Positions 17,408 to 26,610 of a stretch of DNA of 64,000 bases are shown piece after piece; the first letter of the stretch is position 1, and every line of letters starts with the position of its first letter. Below the pieces are notes generated by a model. It did no database searches. It saw only the letters and a list, made by a program, of their open reading frames with translations, and was not told where the DNA came from. This DNA is from Collinsella aerofaciens. GTDB lineage: Bacteria > Actinomycetota > Coriobacteriia > Coriobacteriales > Coriobacteriaceae. The DNA lies in contig CAJMHW010000002.1 in assembly GCA_905213325.1 (NCBI GenBank), positions 1-64,000 of the forward strand, in the 5' to 3' direction. Both the position numbers and the translations under genes were made by a program.

Positions 17408-18556
17408 GTGATCTGCCCGCATTGCCTTAAGACTATCGAGGACGGCGCCTCGTTCTGCCCCTACTGCAACGCCTATGTGGGTCCGGGCGATGGTCCCGAG
17501 CACACCGAGTTCGTGTTCTGTGAGGGCTGCGGTGCCCGTCTTTCTCCGCATGATCGCACGTGCCCAAAATGCGGACGCCCTGCTCCGGGTATCCTCTCCG
17601 AGGACGCGGCCGCATCCGACCTGGCAGCGGGCCGCACGGCGGGCTTTCCGCGCCTAACGCAAGAGCAGATCGATACCGAGGTGCCTCATGCGCCCGCCTC
17701 GGCTGCCGCGGTTCTTTCGGACGCCGCCGATCCTAACGAGACCTGCGTGCTGCCGGCTTTCGATAAGGATTTCGGTATCCCCAAGGTCGATATTCCCACG
17801 CCCGTTTCCCTGCATGACGATGCTCAAAAACCCAAGCGCAAGGTGCATCCCGACGAGGACGCCTATCACAAGCACAAGCGTCATATCCCCAAGCCGCTCA
17901 TCGTCATCGCGGTCCTTGCCGTCGTTTGCGGCGGTGCCTATTGGTTCGTGACGGCCGATCCCATGGGTGTCATGCCTGCCTTCTACGACCAGTTTGGCCA
18001 GGCTGCGCAGACGACCTTCCCCACGCGCCAAAAGGGCGAGGCGACTGAGGACGATACCAAGCAGGACGATTCTGCCGAGGTGGTCCAGGAAGAAACCGTG
18101 CTCACCGATGATCAGCTCTATACCAGACTCGACGGTCTGTATCAGACCATCGTGTCCTACGGTGATGAGGACCAGATCGGCGAGGTCATCGATTCCTTTA
18201 ACAACGGCTATCTCCGAACGCCGCTGTCCACCCGCCAGGAGCTGTCGCAGAGTGCCTACGCCCTGCGCGACCAGATCAAAAAGACGCAAGATGAGCTTAA
18301 CAACCTTAAGTATCAGGACGATACGGTCTATGCGGACGACATCGCCCACTTAAAGCAGCTTGCCGAGTGGATGTACGAGCGTGTCGACGTGATCTGCCAG
18401 AGCTGGGATATCTCGCTGGCCATTCCCGATGGCGAGTCGATGAGTTCCCACCAAAGCGAGATCCTGGCGCCCATCGCACAGGGCGGCAACAGCGCGCTGA
18501 ACCAGTACGACGCCAATGTGGGCTCCTGGAAGCCGCAGCAGCGTTCCCAAAATTAG
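17408..18556 (+). CDS. Double zinc-ribbon protein with one membrane segment, function unknown
   Basis: The 382-residue protein begins with two zinc ribbons, CPHC...CPYC and CEGC...CPKC (residues ~3-60). A low-complexity linker and a basic patch lead to one membrane segment (LIVIAVLAVVCGGAYWFV, ~residues 163-180). The C-terminal 200 residues should be outside the cell and look helical and acidic. The GTG start at 17408 has a GAGG site; an upstream TTG at 17378 is the alternative. Such zinc-ribbon membrane proteins are common in Coriobacteriia and Firmicutes, but no role is established. It precedes a cyclophilin and a second single-pass protein. Confidence 0.75.
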   Translation: MICPHCLKTIEDGASFCPYCNAYVGPGDGPEHTEFVFCEGCGARLSPHDRTCPKCGRPAPGILSEDAAASDLAAGRTAGFPRLTQEQIDTEVPHAPASAAAVLSDAADPNETCVLPAFDKDFGIPKVDIPTPVSLHDDAQKPKRKVHPDEDAYHKHKRHIPKPLIVIAVLAVVCGGAYWFVTADPMGVMPAFYDQFGQAAQTTFPTRQKGEATEDDTKQDDSAEVVQEETVLTDDQLYTRLDGLYQTIVSYGDEDQIGEVIDSFNNGYLRTPLSTRQELSQSAYALRDQIKKTQDELNNLKYQDDTVYADDIAHLKQLAEWMYERVDVICQSWDISLAIPDGESMSSHQSEILAPIAQGGNSALNQYDANVGSWKPQQRSQN

Positions 18557-18588
18557 TTCGCCATAGTCGGCATAACCTACGTGCGCAA

Positions 18589-18618
18589 TTGATGTAAGCG
18601 CATGCTTATTGCTACAAT
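18589..18618 (+). promoter_or_regulatory. Promoter for the cyclophilin gene
   Basis: TTGATG (18589-18594) and TACAAT (18613-18618) are spaced by 18 bases, about 40 bases before the start codon. Confidence 0.5.
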
Positions 18619-18657
18619 TCGTACAAATATGCTTTAAACGCACGAGGAAGGAACCAC

Positions 18658-19200
18658 ATGTTTGGTTTTAAGAAAGAGCTCTACACGCCCGAGTATCAGC
18701 TTGCCGGCGACGAGTGCGCCGTTATCGAGACGTCGAAGGGTACCATCAAGGTCAAGTTTGACGGCGAGGGCGCTCCCATTCATGTCGCGAACTTCTGCGA
18801 GCTTTCCACGATGGGCTTCTATGATGGCCTTAAGTTCCATCGCTATGTGCCCGGTTTTGTCATCCAGGGCGGCGACCCCAATACCCGCGATATGTCCGGC
18901 GCCGACGTCGCCGCTGGTCTTGAGGGCCCCGACGGCATGCCCGGTACCGGTGGCCCCGGCTACTGCATCAAGGGCGAGTTTGCCACCAATCCGCGCAACA
19001 GCCATGTCGATGGTGCCCTTGCCATGGCACGCTCCATGGACCCCGATTCCGCGGGTTCGCAGTTCTACTTCTGCCTGGGCGCCCAGCATAACCTCGATTC
19101 CGGTCACACCGTCTTTGGTACCACGGTCGAGGGTCTCGATGTGATTTCGCAGCTGCGTGCCGGCGACGAGATCGTCCATGTCGAGATCGTTCACGAGTAA
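18658..19200 (+). CDS. Peptidyl-prolyl cis-trans isomerase, cyclophilin type
   Basis: The 180-residue protein matches the cyclophilin fold: FHRYVPGFVIQGGDP carries the catalytic Arg and the Phe/Gln pocket, MARSMDPDSAGSQFYF the second active-site block, and HTVFGTTVEGLDV the C-terminal block. No signal peptide is visible, so it is probably cytoplasmic. The ATG at 18658 follows a GAGGAAGG site. The next gene starts 11 bases after its stop, so co-transcription is likely. Confidence 0.93.
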   Translation: MFGFKKELYTPEYQLAGDECAVIETSKGTIKVKFDGEGAPIHVANFCELSTMGFYDGLKFHRYVPGFVIQGGDPNTRDMSGADVAAGLEGPDGMPGTGGPGYCIKGEFATNPRNSHVDGALAMARSMDPDSAGSQFYFCLGAQHNLDSGHTVFGTTVEGLDVISQLRAGDEIVHVEIVHE

Positions 19201-19211
19201 AGGGGACTTCC

Positions 19212-20519
19212 TTGAATAGCCAGCTGATCCAACAGGGCCGCGCCGCTTACCGCGCGGGTGATTTTTCCGCTGCAGCCCAGATGCTTGGGGCGGCAAAGAC
19301 TCCCGATGAGATTATGGGCGAGGCCGATCACCTTCGTGGCAACGCCTTGATGCACCTGGGCATGTATGCCGAGGCCGCCGAGGCTTATGCTGCCGCCCTC
19401 AACGACGGCACCTACGGCAAGCGCGGCGCGCTGCTCACCAACCGCGGCAAGGCGCTCGCCGCCGTGGGCGACTACACGACGGCCGCCCAGGCGTTCTCTG
19501 GTGCTACGCAGGATGCTTCCTATGCCACGCCGTTCAAGGCCTATCTGGGCCTGGGCAATGCGCTGTTCCAGTCGGGCGATTATGCCAACGCGGGTACTGC
19601 CTTCCGTCAGGCTGCCATCGACGGCGCCAATCCGGCTCCTGCCGCCGCACTGGGCGAGCTTGGTCGTTGCTTCATTAAGCTCGGCCGTCCGGCGGATGCC
19701 GTGGAGACCTACCGCACGGCTATCGACTTTGCCGGCCCCCGCGACGACACGCGTGCGCTCAACGCCGGCATGGGTCAGGCGCTTTCTGCCGCCGGCCGCC
19801 CCTCCGACGCACTCGACGCCTTTAACGCCGCTACTGCCGATGGCATCTACCAGCTCACCTCCGAGCAGGCCGATGAGCTTGCCCGCGTGCACGATTCGCT
19901 TGCCGCGCTGTCTGCCCAGACGGCTATGGCCGCGGCTCCGGCGCCCGCGATGGACGCTCCTGCCGTCGATCCGCTCGATCCTACGGGCGCGACCGGTCAG
20001 TTTATGCCCGATCCCTCGGACACCGGCTTCTTTACGCTGTCCGAGTCCGAGATGGTCCAGCAGGACCGTCAGGATCGTAAGCAGGCCAAGGTCCGTCGTC
20101 GCCATCGCCACACGGGTCTCAAAGTCTTCATCGTGCTGCTTCTGCTCATTTTGATCGCCGCGGGCGGTCTGGGCTTTGCCTACACGCGCGGCTTTGGCTT
20201 CCCGTCCCAGGAGTCTGTCGTTACTGATCTGTTCCAGGCTGCCGGCGACGGTGACACCGCAAAGGCCGAGTCTTGCCTGGCCTCGAGCCTGCCCGAGGAC
20301 GCCAAGTCGATGATCATCTCCTCGATTCCGCAGGGTGCCACCGTGTCCGTCGAGGGCATGGATCAGTCCATGACCGAGACGACCGCTAAGGTGAAGGCAT
20401 CGCTGTCCAAGGGCGGCGAGCAGGAGTACACCGTCAAATTCGTGCGCTCCGACAACCATATCGGCTGGGCCGTTTCCTCGCTCGATATGGATTTCTCGGC
20501 TGCTGACAACCAGCAGTGA
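19212..20519 (+). CDS. TPR-repeat protein with one membrane segment, function unknown
   Basis: The 435-residue protein starts with a long stretch of tetratricopeptide-like helical pairs (residues ~1-220; repeated A-x-G-x-x-x-A-A-x-x-Y/F patterns). A proline- and alanine-rich linker and a basic run (KVRRRHRHTG) come before one membrane segment (~302-325). About 110 residues then lie outside, resembling lipoprotein-like DUF4878-type domains in pattern only. The start is TTG 19212 behind AAAGGGGA. The fold suggests a cytosolic protein-interaction surface tied to an external sensor or scaffold. Its position just before mreB hints at an envelope role, but this is weak. Confidence 0.75.
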   Translation: MNSQLIQQGRAAYRAGDFSAAAQMLGAAKTPDEIMGEADHLRGNALMHLGMYAEAAEAYAAALNDGTYGKRGALLTNRGKALAAVGDYTTAAQAFSGATQDASYATPFKAYLGLGNALFQSGDYANAGTAFRQAAIDGANPAPAAALGELGRCFIKLGRPADAVETYRTAIDFAGPRDDTRALNAGMGQALSAAGRPSDALDAFNAATADGIYQLTSEQADELARVHDSLAALSAQTAMAAAPAPAMDAPAVDPLDPTGATGQFMPDPSDTGFFTLSESEMVQQDRQDRKQAKVRRRHRHTGLKVFIVLLLLILIAAGGLGFAYTRGFGFPSQESVVTDLFQAAGDGDTAKAESCLASSLPEDAKSMIISSIPQGATVSVEGMDQSMTETTAKVKASLSKGGEQEYTVKFVRSDNHIGWAVSSLDMDFSAADNQQ

Positions 20520-20537
20520 CCTTATGGGATTTAGCTT

Positions 20538-20572
20538 TGCCCGGTGCTTCACCGCAAGTGAGGTGCCGGGCT
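20538..20572 (+). terminator. Possible terminator hairpin before mreB
   Basis: A GC-rich imperfect stem pairs GCCCGG at 20539 onward with CCGGGC ending at 20571. There is no clear T run after it, so termination is uncertain. Confidence 0.35.
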
Positions 20573-20631
20573 TGCGCTAGTATGATGAGCTAGTAGTTTT
20601 CCAGCAATCATCCAACACATCAGGAGTTGCG

Positions 20632-21675
20632 TTGTTTTCTTTGATGGATATGTTCTTCGGTAGCTATGCGGGCGATCTTGCCATCGACCTCGGCACCGCA
20701 AATACGCTTGTCTCCGTGCGCGGCAAGGGCATCGTTATTCGCGAGCCCTCTGTTGTCGCCATCGACAAGAACGACGAGCGCATCCTGGCGGTCGGTATCG
20801 AGGCAAAGCGCATGCTCGGCCGTACGCCCGGCAACATCGTGGCCGTTCGTCCCCTGAAGGACGGCGTCATCGCCGACTTCGATGTTACCGAGGCCATGCT
20901 CCGCTACTTTATCGACAAGGCTTCCGAGAAGCGCTATCCGTGGACCCCGCGTCCGCGCGTTGTCGTCTGCGTTCCCTCCGGTGTCACGTCGGTCGAGAAG
21001 CGCGCTGTCTTTGAGGCCACGATCCAGGCCGGCGCTCGCCAGGCCTACCTGATCGAGGAGCCCATGGCCGCCGCTATCGGCGCCGACCTGCCCGTCGAGG
21101 AGCCCACCGGCTCCATGGTCATCGACATCGGTGGCGGTACCACTGAGGTCGCTGTTATCGCTATGGGCGGCATCGTCGTCTCGCAGTCCATCCGTATTGC
21201 CGGTGACGAGTTCGACCAGGCCATCCTCACGCACGTTCGCGATGCCTACAACCTGGCCATCGGCGAGCGTACAGCAGAGGACATCAAGATCAAGGTCGGC
21301 TCCGCCGTGCCGCTCAAGGACGAGCTCGATGTCGAGGTCAACGGCCGTGACGTGATCACGGGCCTGCCCAAGACCGTGCGCATCGAGAGCGAGGAGATCC
21401 GTCGCGCGCTCAACAAGCCGCTCGACGAGATGGCCAAGGCCGTTAAGGACGCCCTCGATGCCACGCCGCCCGATCTTGCCTCTGACCTTATGTACTACGG
21501 CATTTTGCTGACCGGTGGCGGCGCGCTGCTGCGCGGTCTCGACGTGCGCCTGCGCGATGAGACCGGCGTTTCGGTCAACGTCAGTCCTACGGCGCTTGAT
21601 AACGTCGTTAACGGCTGCGCCCGCGTGCTCGAGGCCAATGCGTTTGATGGCGGCTTCGTCCAGACCAATGCTTAA
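20632..21675 (+). CDS. mreB: Rod shape-determining protein MreB
   Basis: The 347-residue actin homologue organizes the elongation machinery at the inner membrane. Actin-fold nucleotide motifs are visible: DLGTANT (phosphate 1), DIGGGTTEVAV (phosphate 2) and LLTGGGALLRGL (adenosine). A short hydrophobic N-terminus (FSLMDMFFG) could be a membrane-binding segment. The TTG start at 20632 has AGGAG 5 bases upstream. It opens a classic mreBCD-pbp2-rodA cluster. Confidence 0.97.
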   Translation: MFSLMDMFFGSYAGDLAIDLGTANTLVSVRGKGIVIREPSVVAIDKNDERILAVGIEAKRMLGRTPGNIVAVRPLKDGVIADFDVTEAMLRYFIDKASEKRYPWTPRPRVVVCVPSGVTSVEKRAVFEATIQAGARQAYLIEEPMAAAIGADLPVEEPTGSMVIDIGGGTTEVAVIAMGGIVVSQSIRIAGDEFDQAILTHVRDAYNLAIGERTAEDIKIKVGSAVPLKDELDVEVNGRDVITGLPKTVRIESEEIRRALNKPLDEMAKAVKDALDATPPDLASDLMYYGILLTGGGALLRGLDVRLRDETGVSVNVSPTALDNVVNGCARVLEANAFDGGFVQTNA

Positions 21676-21696
21676 TTTCCAAAAGGTGGATTCCAT

Positions 21697-22695
21697 TTGG
21701 CACGATCTTCGGGTTTCTCCACAAATCTGAATACCAAGCGACAATCAACGGGTATGCGCCCGTTGATTGTTTTCAGCCTGATTTCGGTGTTGCTGCTCAC
21801 GTTTTACATCCGCGAGGGCGAGGCGGGACCGATTCATGCCGTGCGTTCGGGCGTAACGACGATTACCTCGCCGGTGCGCTTTGTGGGTTCGGCTGTGGCG
21901 GCTCCCTTCAATGCGATCGGCAACGTGTTCTCTAACCTTACGGCGTCGCAGGACACGCTTGACGAGCTTAAGAAGCAAAACGAGGAGCTGACCTCTAAGG
22001 TTGCTGAGCTCTCCGATGCTCAAAAGACCGCCGAGCGTCTGGAGGGGCTGGTCGGCCTGCAGTCGACCTACAACCTCAAATCGACCGCTGCTCGTATCGT
22101 TGGTGCCTCGGGCGATGCCTGGACCTCGACCGTAACCATCGACAAGGGCTCTGCCGACGGGCTTACCATCAACATGCCTGTGACGAGTTCGGCCGGTGTT
22201 ATCGGCCAGATTATCGAGGTATCGGCCAAAACGTCGACCGTGCGCCTGATTGGCGACGAGAACTCGGGCGTGTCCGCCATGGTGCAGGACACGCGCGCCC
22301 AGGGCATGCTGCAGGGTCAGGCTGACGGCACGCTGCGTCTTGAGTACGTGAGCGTCGACTCCGATGTTAAGGTTGGCGACATCATCGTGACCTCGGGCAT
22401 CGGTGGCGTGTTCCCCAAGGGTCTACCGCTCGGCACCGTCTCGTCGGTTGAGAAATCGGCAAACGATGTGTACTACACCATTGTGGTGCGCGCTCAGACC
22501 ACGGCCGAGAACAACGAGGAAGTGCTGGTCATTACCTCGCTGACCGACGAACAGTCGGCCTCGGATGAGGACGTGAGCACGGCCAACAGCACGCCGCAGG
22601 GAACGTCGCGCGATGCTGCGACCAAGACGAAGGACGAGAGCTCGGATGACAGTTCCGACACGTCCGAGACGACCGATTCTGGCTCGAGCGAATAG
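21697..22695 (+). CDS. mreC: Rod shape-determining protein MreC
   Basis: The 332-residue protein has a short basic cytosolic start, one membrane segment (LIVFSLISVLLLTFYI, ~24-39), a coiled coil (~80-115, rich in Leu, Lys and Glu) and the beta-rich MreC domain outside the cell. The last 60 residues are a Ser/Thr/Asp-rich disordered tail, longer than in model MreC proteins. The start is TTG 21697 behind AAAGGTGG. It links MreB to PBP2 and RodA. Confidence 0.93.
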   Translation: MARSSGFSTNLNTKRQSTGMRPLIVFSLISVLLLTFYIREGEAGPIHAVRSGVTTITSPVRFVGSAVAAPFNAIGNVFSNLTASQDTLDELKKQNEELTSKVAELSDAQKTAERLEGLVGLQSTYNLKSTAARIVGASGDAWTSTVTIDKGSADGLTINMPVTSSAGVIGQIIEVSAKTSTVRLIGDENSGVSAMVQDTRAQGMLQGQADGTLRLEYVSVDSDVKVGDIIVTSGIGGVFPKGLPLGTVSSVEKSANDVYYTIVVRAQTTAENNEEVLVITSLTDEQSASDEDVSTANSTPQGTSRDAATKTKDESSDDSSDTSETTDSGSSE

Positions 22696-22700
22696 GGGGC

Positions 22701-23273
22701 ATGTCCATGGATCTACACGAGCAGGGGATGAGCTCCCGCACGTTTGTGATCGCCGCCATCGTGTGCGTGCTGCTGCAGGCAGGCCTGGCACCGCAGATCT
22801 CCATTGCGGGCGGTCGCGTCAACTTCATGATTATCCTGGTGTGCCTAAGCGTGTTCTCGGGCGACCCGACCCGTGCCGTCGTGTGCGGTTTTTGCAGCGG
22901 CTTGTTTTATGACCTGTCCGCTGCCGTGCCGGTGGGCGTTATGTCGCTCCTGCTGACCGTGGGTTCTTTTGCCCTGGTGCACAGCGCCGTCGGTCAGACG
23001 GGCGGTACCCCGAGTGCGCGCGGCATCACTGTGGGCGCCTTCGCGCTCGTCATTAATGTGATCTACAGCATCATCTTGCTGTTTATGGGTTTGGAGACGA
23101 GCTTTGTTGTGGCGATCTTCGGCCATGCGCTGCCGTCCTCGATCCTGACGGGTCTGGTTGCCATTCCGTTTTTGATGTCCGGCGTCGTGCCGCAGTCCGG
23201 CTATGGATTCTCCGCACGTGGCGGACGCCAGACGGGTATGCGCTTTAAGCCCAAGACCCGCAAGCTCAAATAG
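22701..23273 (+). CDS. mreD: Rod shape-determining protein MreD
   Basis: This 190-residue polytopic protein has about five hydrophobic segments, in the fixed position between mreC and pbp2. MreD proteins are poorly conserved, so position is as important as sequence here (the FCSGLFYDLSAAVPVGV stretch fits the family). A basic C-terminus (KPKTRKLK) stays in the cytosol. The start is ATG 22701, 5 bases after the mreC stop. Confidence 0.9.
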   Translation: MSMDLHEQGMSSRTFVIAAIVCVLLQAGLAPQISIAGGRVNFMIILVCLSVFSGDPTRAVVCGFCSGLFYDLSAAVPVGVMSLLLTVGSFALVHSAVGQTGGTPSARGITVGAFALVINVIYSIILLFMGLETSFVVAIFGHALPSSILTGLVAIPFLMSGVVPQSGYGFSARGGRQTGMRFKPKTRKLK

Positions 23274-23286
23274 GGGAGGCCCGTAG

Positions 23287-25356
23287 ATGTCTTCCCAGTT
23301 GACGGTTATTATCGCCGGTATCGTGCTGGTTGTGGCCATCGTGGTCGCGCTGGTCATCATGCGTCGTGGCGATTCCCGTTTTACCTACGATACGCAGCAT
23401 GGAACGGCCCCGCGCGCCACCGAGGGCGAGGGCAATACCGCGGCGACCGCCTTTAAGGGCCGCTTTTCCATCCTCACCACGGGTGTGGGTGCGATGTTTG
23501 CGGCACTTGCCGTCAAGCTGTGGGGCATGCAGATGGTCTCGTCGGACTATTACGAGAAGCAGGCCAATAGTAATCAGACTCGCACCGTTACCACACCCGC
23601 TGTGCGTGGTCGCATCCTCGACCGCAATGGCGTGGCGCTTGTCCAGAACCGTCCCTCACTTGCTGTCGTGGCCTACCGCGACCTTGCCGAGGATGAGGTT
23701 CTGGTTCGCCATCTTGCCAACGTGCTTGGAATGCCTTATGTGGCGGTCCTTCGCAATATTCAGGACAATACAGAGGGCGCTCAGAGCCTGCATACCATCG
23801 CGACGGACGTCCGTCGCTCCACGGTTGCCTATATCAAGGAGCACGCCGGCGAGTTCCCGGGCGTCAAGATTGCCGAGCGTACCGAACGCCAGTATCCATA
23901 CGGCGAGACGGCATGCCATATCTTGGGCTATACCGGCACCATTACCTCCGAGCAGCTCGAGGCCCAGAATAAGAAAACCTCTGGCGATGATGATGCTTCT
24001 GCTGGCAAGATTACGTACCAGTCGGGCGATATCGTGGGCCAGGCGGGCGTTGAGAGCTACTACGAAAACCTGCTGCAGGGTATTCGTGGCGAGCAGACCG
24101 TCAAGGTCGATGCCTCGGGCAATGTGACCGGTCAGGCCGGCGCCGTGCCCGCGAAGGCCGGCTCCGACATTAAGCTCACGCTCGACCTTAAGATCCAACA
24201 GGCCTGTGAGACGGCACTGGCGAGCGCTATCGAGCTTGCCAAGACCACTGGCTACAGCAATGCCGGCAACGGCGCTGTGGTGTGTCTCGATCCCAACAAT
24301 GGCGAGATCCTGGGCATGGCGAGCGAGCCCAAGTTCGATCCGTCCGTCTTTATCGGTGGCGTCTCAAATGACGTGTGGACCGAGCTCAATGATGACAAGG
24401 GTTCGCACCCGCTGCTCAACCGCGCCATTAGCGGACAGTACATGTCGGCTTCGACTATCAAGCCGCTCTCGGCACTGGCCGGTCTTGAGTTTGGAACCTA
24501 CACTTCAACGCAGACAACCAACTGCACGGGCTATTGGACGGGTCTGGGCAAGTCGTGGGGCAAGCGCTGCTGGCTGACGTCTGGCCACGGCACCATGACG
24601 CTGCAATCGGGTATCGCCAACTCGTGCGACCCTGTCTTCTACGACATGGGCAAGGCGTTCTTTTATGACGAGCAACATTCCGAGGGCCTGCAAGAGGTCT
24701 TTCGTCGCTGGGGCCTGGGCAAGACCTGCGGTATCGATCTGCCGAGTGAAGGCGCGGGCCGTATTCCCGATGCCGAGTGGAAAGAGTCGTACTTCACCGA
24801 CGCCTCTGCCGAGGACCGCAAGTGGAATGCCGGCGATATGACCAACATTGCCATCGGTCAGGGCGACATCCTGGTGACGCCCCTGCAGATGGCGTGCGCC
24901 TATATGGGTCTTGCCAACGGTGGCAAACAGTACGTGCCTCATGTGTTTTTGTCTGCCGTGTCGCGCGATGGCGACGGCGATGCCTATAAGTACAACGGCA
25001 AGGGCAAGAAGAAGCGTCTGGATGCCAAGATCAACAGCGATTCGGATTTGGCTCTAGTTCGCAACGGCATGCACGACGTGATTTACACGGCATCGACGTC
25101 CCTGGCGGCTCACTTTGGCACCCTGACGCCGCAGGTATACGGCAAGTCGGGCACGGGCGAGAAAAGTGGCGAGGACGAATACGCGTGGTTCTGCGCCTAT
25201 GCACCGGCCGATGATCCCAAGTATGTCATCGCTACTGTCCTGGAGCAGGGCGGCGGCGGCTCAGATACCGCGATGCATGTCGTGCGCGACGTGCTCGGTG
25301 TGATTTATGACGAGCCCGATACCTCTTCGGCCTCGGGCGATTCTTCGGTTCGATAG
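23287..25356 (+). CDS. mrdA: Penicillin-binding protein 2, class B transpeptidase (elongasome)
   Basis: The 689-residue protein cross-links peptidoglycan during elongation. Hydrophobic N-terminal segments are followed by the class B dimerization domain (RGRILDRNGVALVQN). The transpeptidase domain carries the three catalytic motifs: STIK (SxxK, in YMSASTIKPLSAL), SNxCD variant (GIANSCDPVFYD) and KSGTGE (KTG-type). An extra hydrophobic stretch at residues 4-25 precedes the usual membrane segment (~55-75), so two membrane passes or a signal-like start are possible. It is followed 9 bases later by its partner rodA. Confidence 0.95.
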   Translation: MSSQLTVIIAGIVLVVAIVVALVIMRRGDSRFTYDTQHGTAPRATEGEGNTAATAFKGRFSILTTGVGAMFAALAVKLWGMQMVSSDYYEKQANSNQTRTVTTPAVRGRILDRNGVALVQNRPSLAVVAYRDLAEDEVLVRHLANVLGMPYVAVLRNIQDNTEGAQSLHTIATDVRRSTVAYIKEHAGEFPGVKIAERTERQYPYGETACHILGYTGTITSEQLEAQNKKTSGDDDASAGKITYQSGDIVGQAGVESYYENLLQGIRGEQTVKVDASGNVTGQAGAVPAKAGSDIKLTLDLKIQQACETALASAIELAKTTGYSNAGNGAVVCLDPNNGEILGMASEPKFDPSVFIGGVSNDVWTELNDDKGSHPLLNRAISGQYMSASTIKPLSALAGLEFGTYTSTQTTNCTGYWTGLGKSWGKRCWLTSGHGTMTLQSGIANSCDPVFYDMGKAFFYDEQHSEGLQEVFRRWGLGKTCGIDLPSEGAGRIPDAEWKESYFTDASAEDRKWNAGDMTNIAIGQGDILVTPLQMACAYMGLANGGKQYVPHVFLSAVSRDGDGDAYKYNGKGKKKRLDAKINSDSDLALVRNGMHDVIYTASTSLAAHFGTLTPQVYGKSGTGEKSGEDEYAWFCAYAPADDPKYVIATVLEQGGGGSDTAMHVVRDVLGVIYDEPDTSSASGDSSVR

Positions 25357-25365
25357 GAGGTTGCG

Positions 25366-26592
25366 ATGGATTTTTCTCCGGCGGATCTGTTCCGTTCAAC
25401 CAAGACCGGCTCTCGCAGCAGCCTGGACCGCGTCAACAAGCAACTTTCGGCCTCGCGCGGCACGTTTCGCCAAAAGGTGCATATCGGTGTGCTCGTGGCT
25501 ACTGTGGCGCTCGTCGCCTACGGTGCCATCATTATCTGGTCGGCTTCGCAGTTTAAGGCCGATGCCTCGTTCTCACGCCATCTGCTGGGAATTGGCATCG
25601 GAGCGGTGCTGGCGGTGCTCGTCTGGCGAACCGACCTGCGCGGTATTTCCAATTTCTCGACGGCGTTGCTCGTCATCGACCTGATCGTGATTTTCTCGCC
25701 CAAGATTCCGGGTCTGTCCTATACGGGCGGTCTGGGCATGACGGGCTGGATCAAGATTCCCGGTATCGGCTTGACGTTCCAGCCGGTTGAGCTTGCCAAG
25801 CTCATCACCATCTTCTTTATTGCTACGCTTGGCTCGCAGTATAACGGTCGCATCGATACCGTTCGCGACTACGTCAAGCTCTGCGGCATGCTGTCCATTC
25901 CGTTTTTGGCCGTCGTTGTCATGGGCGACCTGGGCTCGGGCCTGGTCGTGCTGGTTTCGGGCGCCATCGTCATTTGTATGAGCGGTGCACGCCGCGAATG
26001 GGTGCTGTCGACCCTGGCCCTGCTCGTGGGCTTGGTGGCCCTCGTCCTGGCGCTCGATTCGGTCTTTGATTCGTTGCTCGGCCACGATGTGCTCATCAAG
26101 CAGTACCAGATGAACCGTTTGACGGTCTTTATCGACCCCGATAATGCCGATTCGGACGATGCCTACAACCTGCAGCAGTCGCTTATCGCCGTTGGCTCGG
26201 GCGGCTTCTTTGGTAAGGGTTTGGGCCATGCGACGCAGTCGGCCGGCGGCTTTCTGCCTGAGTTCCACACCGACTTTGTCTTCGCCTTTCTGTCCGAGAC
26301 CTTTGGCTTTTGCGGTTCCTTTTTGCTCCTGTGCCTCTACGTGCTGCTGATCTTTTCGACGATTCGCGTCGCCTTTAAGTGCGAGTCGCTGTTTTTGCGT
26401 CTTTCGTGTGTGGGCATCGTTGGCATGTGGGCGTTCCAGACCTTCGAAAACATCGGCATGTGCATCGGCATGATGCCGATTACCGGTATTCCGCTGCCGT
26501 TTATTAGCTTCGGTTCGTCTTCGATGATGATTCAGCTGCTGACGGTGGGTATCGTACAATCCATATGGCGGCATCGTTCGGGCGCCGCGTAA
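25366..26592 (+). CDS. rodA: Peptidoglycan glycosyltransferase RodA (SEDS family)
   Basis: The 408-residue polytopic protein polymerizes lipid II together with PBP2. SEDS marks are present: GMTGWIKIPGIGLTFQPVELAKL in the first half, the loop with NLQQSLIAVGSGGFFGKGLG, LPEFHTDFVFAFLSETFGF, and GIPLPFISFGSSSMM near the C-terminus. About ten hydrophobic segments are seen. The cytosolic N-terminus of about 45 residues is longer than usual and Ser/Arg-rich. ATG 25366 follows GGAGG. Confidence 0.96.
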   Translation: MDFSPADLFRSTKTGSRSSLDRVNKQLSASRGTFRQKVHIGVLVATVALVAYGAIIIWSASQFKADASFSRHLLGIGIGAVLAVLVWRTDLRGISNFSTALLVIDLIVIFSPKIPGLSYTGGLGMTGWIKIPGIGLTFQPVELAKLITIFFIATLGSQYNGRIDTVRDYVKLCGMLSIPFLAVVVMGDLGSGLVVLVSGAIVICMSGARREWVLSTLALLVGLVALVLALDSVFDSLLGHDVLIKQYQMNRLTVFIDPDNADSDDAYNLQQSLIAVGSGGFFGKGLGHATQSAGGFLPEFHTDFVFAFLSETFGFCGSFLLLCLYVLLIFSTIRVAFKCESLFLRLSCVGIVGMWAFQTFENIGMCIGMMPITGIPLPFISFGSSSMMIQLLTVGIVQSIWRHRSGAA

Positions 26593-26610
26593 CCGCTGGA
26601 GGGGTTTGCC

